Under the pieces are notes generated by a model, which was not told the DNA's origin, did not search any database, and saw nothing but the letters and a program-made list of their open reading frames with translations. A DNA stretch of 5,459 nucleotides from Thermococcus sp. (GTDB taxonomy: Archaea > Methanobacteriota_B > Thermococci > Thermococcales > Thermococcaceae), in the NCBI GenBank assembly GCA_027023165.1, contig JALVWX010000261.1:1-5459 (forward strand), in the 5' to 3' direction. The translations under genes and the position numbers were made by a program. Shown piece after piece: positions 1-4,705 of this stretch. Position 1 is the first letter of the stretch. Each line of letters begins with the position of its first letter.

Positions 1-382
1 TCACGTCGTCGCGGATGGTTATCACGCTGGTTCCCTTCCTGCCCTTCAGCACGCCGGCCGAGATGAGCACCTGCGGCCCGTGGCAGATGCTGGCGACGGG
101 CTTCCCGTCCTCGAAGAACTTCCTGGCCATGGCCACCGCCTTCTCGTTGAGCCTGATCCTCTCAGGGGCCTTTCCTCCCGGCAGGACCAGCGCGTCGAAC
201 TCGTCGGGGTCGACTTCGTCGAAGGATAGGTCAACTTTCACGGTGTAGCCGTGCTTGCCCGTTATCTTCCCGCGCTTGAAGCTCGCCACGTAGACCTCAT
301 GGCCCTCTTCCTTAAGCCTGTGGAGGGGGTAGATAAGCTCCAGATCCTCAAACTCGTCCGCACTCAGAAACAGCACCTTCAT
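1..382 (-). CDS. pfpI: PfpI-family intracellular protease / DJ-1 superfamily protein (3' end beyond window)
   Basis: The first 127 codons of a DJ-1/PfpI-superfamily enzyme are present; the family is about 166 residues, so roughly 40 C-terminal residues lie outside the left edge. The protein opens MKVLFLSADEFEDLELIYP and closely resembles, from memory, Pyrococcus PfpI. The nucleophile-elbow motif SICHGPQ places the catalytic Cys at residue 100 with His101 next to it, and APE places Glu74 where the family's acidic catalytic residue comes from the neighbouring subunit. The LPGG loop is at 67-70. Family knowledge: a cytosolic ATP-independent oligomeric peptidase; a glyoxalase/deglycase activity has also been argued for relatives, so the physiological substrate is uncertain. 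The ATG at 382 is preceded by GGGGGTG at 388-394, which fits an archaeal ribosome binding site. It lies downstream of the lrp-type gene on the same strand but has its own TATA box. There is no signal peptide. Confidence 0.93.
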   Translation of the reverse strand, partial: MKVLFLSADEFEDLELIYPLHRLKEEGHEVYVASFKRGKITGKHGYTVKVDLSFDEVDPDEFDALVLPGGKAPERIRLNEKAVAMARKFFEDGKPVASICHGPQVLISAGVLKGRKGTSVITIRDDV

Positions 383-427
383 AACAACACCCCCGTGCTA
401 ACGTTCAGAGGAAAATAGAAAGGGCCA

Positions 428-443
428 CTTATAACCCTTTCTG
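428..443 (-). promoter_or_regulatory. Predicted TATA box and BRE of pfpI
   Basis: Read on the minus strand, GAAAGG (purine-rich, BRE-like) runs into GTTATAAG, with the TATA core at 428-435. An archaeal start about 25 bases downstream would fall near 405, giving a leader of about 23 bases that contains the GGGGGTG ribosome binding site. This suggests that pfpI can be transcribed independently of the regulator gene just upstream. The call rests on sequence pattern only. Confidence 0.6.
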
Positions 444-454
444 GACGAAAATGG

Positions 455-907
455 TCAGAGGGGAAGCTCGGTCGTCTCCTTGTGGACCTTGAGGACGACC
501 ATCGTGTGGGTCGCTACGACGCCGTCGACGTTTCCTATCCTGTCGAGGAACTCGTTAAGCTCGTCGCTTCCGCTCGTTCTTATTTTGATCAGCATGTCGT
601 AGTCGCCGGTGGTTTCGTATATCTCGACTATCTGGGGGTATTTCGAAAGCTCGTTGGCGACGTGGGAGTACATGCCCGCTTTGGACTTTATGAGCACGAA
701 GGCCATTATGCCGAAGCCCAATGCCTCTGGATCTAGGATAACCGTGAACTTCTGGATGATTCCGCGCTCCTTCAGCTTCTTTATCCTTTCATAAACCGTC
801 GATTCGGCCAAGCCGACCTCCTTGGATATCTCCCTCAGGGGCGTTCTGCTGTTCTTCTGGAGTATCGTGAGTATCTTCCTGTCGGTCTCGTCCAAACCCG
901 TTCGCAT
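455..907 (-). CDS. Lrp/AsnC-family feast/famine transcriptional regulator, FL11 type
   Basis: A 150-residue regulator with a winged helix-turn-helix followed by a RAM (amino-acid effector/oligomerisation) domain. Residues 5-50 form the DNA-binding domain; the recognition helix LAESTVYERIKKL (33-45) is almost the same as that of Pyrococcus FL11 as I recall it (LAESTIHERIRKL). Residues about 64-140 are the RAM domain, with the ETTGDYD effector loop at 98-104 and the C-terminal HKETTELPL also FL11-like. Family knowledge: these proteins assemble from dimers into octamers, sense amino acids (lysine is reported for FL11) and repress many promoters including their own. Start choice: GTG at 916 and ATG at 913 are also in frame, but ATG at 907 gives MRTGLDETD, which matches the FL11 N-terminus, and GGTGAT at 913-918 is well spaced for it. 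The gene is divergent from the Drg GTPase. I am confident of the family; FL11 orthology is inferred from remembered sequence. Confidence 0.92.
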   Translation of the reverse strand: MRTGLDETDRKILTILQKNSRTPLREISKEVGLAESTVYERIKKLKERGIIQKFTVILDPEALGFGIMAFVLIKSKAGMYSHVANELSKYPQIVEIYETTGDYDMLIKIRTSGSDELNEFLDRIGNVDGVVATHTMVVLKVHKETTELPL

Positions 908-922
908 GAGCATCACCGTCGG

Positions 923-935
923 TAAAAAATTTTCG
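923..935. promoter_or_regulatory. Candidate FL11/Lrp operator in the regulator's own promoter
   Basis: TAAAAAATTTTCG matches the published FL11 palindromic consensus TGAAAWWWTTTCA at 11 of 13 positions, failing only at positions 2 and 13. It lies between the regulator's TATA box (942-949) and its predicted start site near 919, where a bound octamer would block RNA polymerase. This is the usual arrangement for an autorepressed archaeal Lrp gene. The AT-rich composition lowers the weight of the match; binding is inferred. Confidence 0.5.
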
Positions 936-941
936 AAGACA

Positions 942-949
942 TATATAAA
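942..949 (-). promoter_or_regulatory. Predicted TATA box of the Lrp-type regulator gene
   Basis: On the minus strand this reads TTTATATA, a strong archaeal TATA box. A start about 26 bases downstream of its centre falls near 919, leaving a leader of only about 12 bases, just enough to include GGTGAT. It lies about 25 bases from the opposing TATA box of the Drg gene, so the two promoters are close enough to influence each other. Confidence 0.7.
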
Positions 950-974
950 TCTGCCGATTTTTGGGAACCATACT

Positions 975-982
975 TTTATAAA
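975..982 (+). promoter_or_regulatory. Predicted TATA box of the Drg-family GTPase gene
   Basis: TTTATAAA within ACTTTTATAAAAT is a good archaeal TATA box. Transcription would start near 1004, giving a leader of about 30 bases that contains the purine-rich ribosome binding site GAGGGGGGT at 1020-1028. Confidence 0.7.
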
Positions 983-1033
983 ATGCCGCCCTCCCTTAAA
1001 TCAGGAGTGCCGAGCTTCTGAGGGGGGTCAGCG

Positions 1034-2200
1034 ATGCCAACGAACGTGACAGCGGAATATCTTGCAGCGGAGGAGGAGTACCACAGGGCCAAGACAATCC
1101 CCGAGAAGATAAGGGCACTGGAGAAGATGTACGCCACCGTTCCAAAGCACAAGGGAACCGAGAAGCTCAGGCTCCAGATAAAGCGAAAGCTGGCAGAGCT
1201 TAGGAAGGAGCTCGAGAAGCAGAGACAGATGAAGAAGGGGGGCGGCGGTCCGTCGATAGCCGTCAGGAAGGAAGGGGCCGCCCAGATAGTCTTGGCCGGC
1301 CTCCCCAACGTCGGCAAAAGCTCCCTCATGAAGGCGCTCACGAACGTCGATGCCGATGTGGCCGACTACGCCTTCACAACGGTTCAGCCGGTCCCGGGCA
1401 TGATGCACCACAGGGACGTTCAGATTCAGCTCGTTGAGGTTCCCGGCCTTGTTGAGGGGGCAGCGCTCGGTAAGGGGATGGGGCCCCAGCTGTTGAGCGT
1501 GGTAAGGAACGCCGATGCCATAGCCATCGTGGTGGACCTCTCCCAGGACCCGCTCAAGCAGATGGAAATCCTTCTCAGGGAGTTCGAGAGGGCCGGGATA
1601 AAGGTCAACAAGAGGAAGCCCCGGGTAGAAATAAAGAGGACGGCGATGGGAGGAATAGTGATCAACGGCGTCGAGAACATAAAGGGCGACGTGAGTGAGG
1701 TCATGAGGATACTCCGCGACGAAAGGATCCACTCGGCGGAGCTGACGGTAAAGGAGCCTGTAACGCTGGAGGAGATTGCGGATGCCCTTGACGAGAGCCT
1801 CGTCTGGCGGAGGGCGATAATCATAGCCAACAAGGGCGACGCCCCCGGCAGCAAGGAGAACTATGAGAAACTGGTGAAAGTCTACGGCGACCGCTTCAAG
1901 ATAATCCCCGTCTCGGCGAAGAGAAAGATACAGCTCGACAAGCTGAAGGACGAGCTTTATGAACTGGCCGGAATAATCAGGGTTTTCACGAAAAGCCCCG
2001 GCGAGGAGCCGGCTTATCCCCCAGTACCCCTCAAGAAAGGCTCGACCGTTATGGATCTGGCGGAGAGAATCCACAAGGACTTCGCCAAGAACTTCCGCTA
2101 CGCGCGCGTCTGGGGCAAGAGTGTCAAGTTCCCGGGTCAGAGGGTCGGTCCGGATCACGTGCTTGAGGACGGGGACATAGTGGAGATCCATGCGCGCTAG
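1034..2200 (+). CDS. Drg-family (Obg-related) GTP-binding protein with C-terminal TGS domain
   Basis: A complete 388-residue cytosolic GTPase, typical in length for archaeal Drg proteins. Order: a charged helical N-terminal region (about 1-75, rich in Lys/Glu/Arg), then the G domain with G1 GLPNVGKS at 89-96, switch I ADYAFTT at 110-116, G3 EVPG at 135-138 followed by the Obg/Drg hallmark LVEGAALGKG, G4 NKGD at 266-269 and G5 SAK at 294-296. The roughly 70 residues between switch II and G4 (about 190-260) correspond to the insertion typical of Drg proteins. A TGS domain (about 316-388, ending GDIVEIHAR) closes the protein. Family knowledge: Drg proteins associate with ribosomes or RNA and are linked to translation. 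Oddities: G3 begins with Glu instead of the usual Asp, and switch I has YAFTT where YPFTT is usual. The ATG at 1034 follows a strong GGGGGG-type ribosome binding site. The 3' end overlaps the convergent gene by four bases. Confidence 0.93.
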   Translation: MPTNVTAEYLAAEEEYHRAKTIPEKIRALEKMYATVPKHKGTEKLRLQIKRKLAELRKELEKQRQMKKGGGGPSIAVRKEGAAQIVLAGLPNVGKSSLMKALTNVDADVADYAFTTVQPVPGMMHHRDVQIQLVEVPGLVEGAALGKGMGPQLLSVVRNADAIAIVVDLSQDPLKQMEILLREFERAGIKVNKRKPRVEIKRTAMGGIVINGVENIKGDVSEVMRILRDERIHSAELTVKEPVTLEEIADALDESLVWRRAIIIANKGDAPGSKENYEKLVKVYGDRFKIIPVSAKRKIQLDKLKDELYELAGIIRVFTKSPGEEPAYPPVPLKKGSTVMDLAERIHKDFAKNFRYARVWGKSVKFPGQRVGPDHVLEDGDIVEIHAR

Positions 2201-2679
2201 CGGCAGAACGGCCCCTTACAGCTCCTCCCGTTCTTCCCAGTCAGGGTGTCGAGGGAGTACTCCTTTCCGTCGAGGCTGTCCATTATCAGCTTCTCGCCGT
2301 CCTTCTCGTATATCCAGAAGACCTTGTAAACCCGCTCGTGTCTGACGACCTCTATCCTTGGAAGCCACCAGGAAACAACCCTCGAGTTCCCCCAGATTAT
2401 GGCGCTCTCGAAGGCCTTCTTCTCGGCCTCCTCGTAGTCGACCAGAGGCTTCATGACCTTCTTCTCCTCGACGTCCCACTCGTGGAGGTCGATGAAGCCG
2501 TCGCCCCTCTCGGCACCGAGGCGGTAGAGGTCAACGTAGGCGAAGTAGTCGAAGACCCTGTCGCTCTTCCCGAGGCGCCTGTAGAAGAGCCTCAGGTGGA
2601 AAATGCGGTACGGATAGAGCACAAAATCCCTCTCCTCTGTGTCAGGATGGAATATTGGGCGCATTACCTTAACCTTCAT
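2197..2679 (-). CDS. Conserved-looking hypothetical protein, 160 residues
   Basis: I do not recognise a characterised family. The product is soluble, with no signal peptide or membrane span. It is rich in aromatic and charged residues (for example FHLRLFYRR at 27-35, FDYFAYVDLYR at 43-53 and VSWWLPRIEVV at 102-112), suggesting a beta-rich or alpha/beta fold. An acidic helix DYEEAEKKAFESA lies at 81-93. The last ten residues contain two cysteines (154 and 159), in SCKGPFCR, which could form a disulfide or bind metal. The repeated pattern of a strand followed by a DG turn (YEKDGEK at 124-130, DSLDGKEY at 134-141) looks like a hairpin. Coding is supported by codon use like its neighbours, a plausible start (ATG at 2679 with GTGAT at 2684-2688) and gene-like placement between the GTPase and the proline operon. 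It runs convergent to the GTPase and divergent from the symporter operon. Confidence 0.75.
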   Translation of the reverse strand: MKVKVMRPIFHPDTEERDFVLYPYRIFHLRLFYRRLGKSDRVFDYFAYVDLYRLGAERGDGFIDLHEWDVEEKKVMKPLVDYEEAEKKAFESAIIWGNSRVVSWWLPRIEVVRHERVYKVFWIYEKDGEKLIMDSLDGKEYSLDTLTGKNGRSCKGPFCR

Positions 2680-2733
2680 TCCGCATCACACTGTACCATT
2701 CTGACATGAAATTTCGGGCATGTATCTACCACC

Positions 2734-2743
2734 CTTTATCTTT
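2734..2743 (-). promoter_or_regulatory. Possible weak TATA-like box for the 160-residue hypothetical gene
   Basis: The minus strand reads AAAGATAAAG here, and a start about 25 bases downstream would fall near 2710, leaving a leader of about 30 bases. An alternative is the near-symmetric box at 2754-2762, which reads GTTATAAAC on the minus strand and could serve both directions. Neither choice is secure. Confidence 0.3.
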
Positions 2744-2754
2744 GGGACGACAGG

Positions 2755-2762
2755 TTTATAAC
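2755..2762 (+). promoter_or_regulatory. Predicted TATA box of the small-protein/symporter operon
   Basis: TTTATAAC within CAGGTTTATAACC is a good archaeal TATA box. A start near 2785 gives a leader of about 40 bases containing the strong ribosome binding site GGAGGGG at 2812-2818. A second AT-rich candidate, TATAGTATAAT at 2773-2783, would place the start nearer 2803 and cannot be excluded. Confidence 0.6.
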
Positions 2763-2824
2763 CTTTTGTCCATATAGTATAATCTTGAGCACCGCTCGAC
2801 TTATGTATTCAGGAGGGGTCCAAT

Positions 2825-3004
2825 ATGGGACTGAGTGGTGAAGCCTGGGCGACCCTGCTGGTTCCAACGCTTTTGGGTATTTTAACGATGCTGGTTTACG
2901 GCTATTGGGACAAGATAACAGGCAAGGAGTACTACGTTGACGACGAGATTTTGGCGTACGACGAAGACCTCATGGAAGAGCTGAAGACGGAGGGTAGGGC
3001 ATGA
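2825..3004 (+). CDS. 59-residue single-span membrane protein, probable symporter small accessory subunit
   Basis: A short gene easily missed by length cut-offs. It begins at ATG 2825 behind a strong GGAGGGG ribosome binding site, and its TGA overlaps the symporter's ATG as ATGA at 3001-3004, so translation is probably coupled. The protein begins MGLSGEAWATLLVPTLLGIL. One hydrophobic span covers about residues 7-27, ended by YGYWDK, and then comes a strongly acidic tail of about 30 residues with DDE, DED and MEE clusters, presumably cytoplasmic. There is no cleavable signal. Family knowledge: several sodium/solute symporter families travel with short membrane partners (the YjcH/DUF485, DUF4212 and YhdT types), and very short accessory proteins beside archaeal symporters are known to annotators. 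That this one belongs with PutP is inferred from coupling and co-transcription. Its role (assembly, stability or gating) cannot be read from sequence. Confidence 0.85.
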   Translation: MGLSGEAWATLLVPTLLGILTMLVYGYWDKITGKEYYVDDEILAYDEDLMEELKTEGRA

Positions 3005-4617
3005 ACACGGGGATACTCTTTGGCTTTCTGGTGTACCTCGCCCTCCTGGCCTACATCGGCTGGTGGGCCAACCGCTACACCAAGACCGAGGATCAGTACT
3101 TCGTCGGCGGCAGGAAGGTTCACGTCCTGGCGGCAACTCTCTCGGACAAGGCAAGCGACTTCAGCGGCTGGCTGATGCTGGCTTATCCTGGCAAAGCCTT
3201 CTCAACGGGCCTCGGAGCCTTCTGGGCGGCCGTCGGCTGTCTCTTCGGCACCCTCGCCGACTACGTTCTCATCGGTCCTAGGCTCAGGATCTACGCCGGT
3301 AAGTTCAGGGCGATAACGGTTCCGGACTACCTTGAGGCTCGCCTGAAGGACAACACCAAGCTGATAAGGGTTCTCAGCGCGCTGATAATCATTGTCTTCA
3401 TGACGGCGTACGTTGCGGCACAGTTCGCCGCTGGAGGAAAGACCTTCGCTGAGGGCTTCGGCATAAGCGACAACGCGGGTATAATTCTGACCGTGATAAT
3501 CCTGACGGCCTACGTTATCACCGGTGGCTTCTTCGCCGTCGTCTGGACGGACGTTGTGCAGGCCCTCTTCATGTTGCTGACGCTTATAGTGGTGCCATTT
3601 TTAGCGCTCGCTGAGATAGGCGGACTCGACAAGGCGACGGAGATAATAGCATCGGCAGATCCGACGAAGCTCCACCCCTTCGGCGGCGCAACCGGCTGGG
3701 CGGCGATAATCTTCGCCATAGGCTACGCCTCGTGGATAGTCGGCTACCTAGGTCAACCCCACATAGTTACGCGCTACATGAGCGTTGAGGACCCGAGAAA
3801 GCTCAGGAGGCCCGGTATCTTCATCAGCGGCACCTGGACGATACTCGTCCTGTGGGGAGCCTTCTTCGCGGGTTTCCTCGGCTTCGCCATGTTCAAGGCC
3901 GGAATGCTACAGGTCAGCGACCCTGAAAAGGTAATCCCGGCCATGGCGGTTGAGCTGATGCCCGGCTGGCTGGCCGGCTTTGTCATCGCCGGAATCATCT
4001 CGGCCGTCATGAGTACAGCGGATTCACAGCTCCTAGTGGCTTCCTCGGCGATAGCTAGGGACTTCTATCACAAGGTCCTCGGCAAGGAGGTCGGCAAGAG
4101 GCAGATGGTCAACATATCGAGGCTGGTCGTCTTTGGCGTTGCCATCGTTGGCCTCTGGTTCGCCATCAGCGGACCGAAGGTCATCTACCAGATGGTTGCA
4201 ACCGCTTGGGGTGGCTTGGCTGTCGGCTTTGGCCCGATACTCACGCTGAGCCTCTGGTGGAAGCGCGTTACCAAGGAGGGGGCAATAGTCGGAATGGCCT
4301 ACGGTCTGGTCAGCGAGGTTCTCTTGGAGGCCAAGGTTTACGGCTGGGCCTTCAACCCCAACGCACCAGGCTTCTTCGGCACCATAGGGAGCTGGTTCAA
4401 CGGCGTTCCGGTGTTCTTCATCAACTTCTTCGTGACCCTCTTTGTCATAATAATCGTCAGCCTCTTCACCAGGCCGCCAGAGGACGTCGTCAAACTCCAC
4501 GAGGAGATATTCAGGAAGGTTCCGGTCGAGACCGGAGGGAAGAGCCTCATCGAGACCAGGGCCAAGAGCCAGGTCGAGAACGTCGCTGACTTCCTCCTTG
4601 AGAGTGGCCTTGCTTGA
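3001..4617 (+). CDS. putP: Sodium/proline symporter of the solute:sodium symporter (SSS) family
   Basis: A 538-residue integral membrane transporter with about 13 hydrophobic segments, as in PutP (LeuT-fold core, TMs 2-11). From memory it aligns well with E. coli PutP. ASDFSGW at 51-57 supplies the Na+-site Asp53 and Ser55 (PutP Asp55, Ser57). WIVGYLGQPHI at 245-255 matches the PutP TM segment WGLGYFGQPHI, keeping the Trp, Tyr and Pro linked to proline binding. AVMSTADSQLL at 335-345 provides Ser338/Thr339 (PutP Ser340/Thr341) for Na+ coordination. GGF and WTDVVQ at 175-187 are also typical. It is longer than E. coli PutP (502) because of an extended loop near 444-467 and an approximately 49-residue charged C-terminal tail. 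The ATG at 3001 follows GGAGGGT at 2989-2995, inside the upstream small gene. Proline as substrate is supported by these motifs and by the adjacent proline dehydrogenase gene; other amino or organic acids cannot be fully excluded. Confidence 0.92.
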   Translation: MNTGILFGFLVYLALLAYIGWWANRYTKTEDQYFVGGRKVHVLAATLSDKASDFSGWLMLAYPGKAFSTGLGAFWAAVGCLFGTLADYVLIGPRLRIYAGKFRAITVPDYLEARLKDNTKLIRVLSALIIIVFMTAYVAAQFAAGGKTFAEGFGISDNAGIILTVIILTAYVITGGFFAVVWTDVVQALFMLLTLIVVPFLALAEIGGLDKATEIIASADPTKLHPFGGATGWAAIIFAIGYASWIVGYLGQPHIVTRYMSVEDPRKLRRPGIFISGTWTILVLWGAFFAGFLGFAMFKAGMLQVSDPEKVIPAMAVELMPGWLAGFVIAGIISAVMSTADSQLLVASSAIARDFYHKVLGKEVGKRQMVNISRLVVFGVAIVGLWFAISGPKVIYQMVATAWGGLAVGFGPILTLSLWWKRVTKEGAIVGMAYGLVSEVLLEAKVYGWAFNPNAPGFFGTIGSWFNGVPVFFINFFVTLFVIIIVSLFTRPPEDVVKLHEEIFRKVPVETGGKSLIETRAKSQVENVADFLLESGLA

Positions 4618-4628
4618 CCTCTTTAACC

Positions 4629-4634
4629 TTTTTT
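4629..4634 (+). terminator. T-tract terminator after putP
   Basis: A run of six T residues (AACCTTTTTTG) lies 12 bases after the putP stop codon, with no hairpin before it. Archaeal RNA polymerase commonly terminates on such T-tracts. It precedes a new TATA box, so it plausibly separates the symporter operon from pdhA, though read-through is possible. Confidence 0.5.
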
Positions 4635-4646
4635 GTACAACCCAAC

Positions 4647-4669
4647 GTTTATAAGCACGGGTGTATAAG
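4647..4669 (+). promoter_or_regulatory. Predicted promoter of pdhA with two tandem TATA-like boxes
   Basis: GTTTATAAG at 4647-4655 is the better archaeal TATA match and would place the start near 4677. GTGTATAAG at 4661-4669 is a second candidate, with a start near 4691. Either gives a short leader that keeps at least part of GAGGTGAG at 4695-4702, a near-perfect anti-16S match, ahead of the ATG at 4706. The two boxes may represent alternative start sites. Confidence 0.6.
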
Positions 4670-4682
4670 GACGAACGCTGGC

Positions 4683-4695
4683 CGTAAAATTTTCG
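4683..4695. promoter_or_regulatory. Candidate Lrp/FL11-type operator in the pdhA leader
   Basis: CGTAAAATTTTCG matches the FL11 consensus TGAAAWWWTTTCA at 10 of 13 positions. It also resembles the element in the regulator's own promoter: both read GTAAAA, then A/T, then TTTTCGA. It overlaps the predicted transcription start and ends at the ribosome binding site, a position suited to repression. The AT-rich background makes chance similarity possible. Confidence 0.35.
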
Positions 4696-4705
4696 AGGTG
4701 AGAGC

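Noticed and set aside
908..916. Upstream starts (GTG 916, ATG 913) for the Lrp-type regulator
   Set aside because: They overlap the GGTGAT ribosome binding site, and the ATG at 907 aligns with the FL11 N-terminus.
1028..2191. A 387-codon open frame antisense to almost the whole Drg GTPase gene
   Set aside because: It mirrors the GTPase in the opposite frame, has no recognisable domain, and is the kind of shadow GC-rich codon bias produces. The sense frame has every GTPase motif plus a promoter and ribosome binding site.
2338..2709. A 123-codon plus-strand open frame opposite the hypothetical gene
   Set aside because: It has no good ribosome binding site, contains low-complexity runs rich in Leu, Val, Glu and Pro typical of antisense frames, and ends in the promoter region. 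The minus-strand frame has a better start and composition.
2707..2715. TGAAATTTC as a possible FL11 operator in the spacer before the symporter operon
   Set aside because: The two half-sites match, but the three-base A/T spacer of the consensus is missing and the site is about 40 bases upstream of the operon's TATA box, so it was not annotated as an operator.
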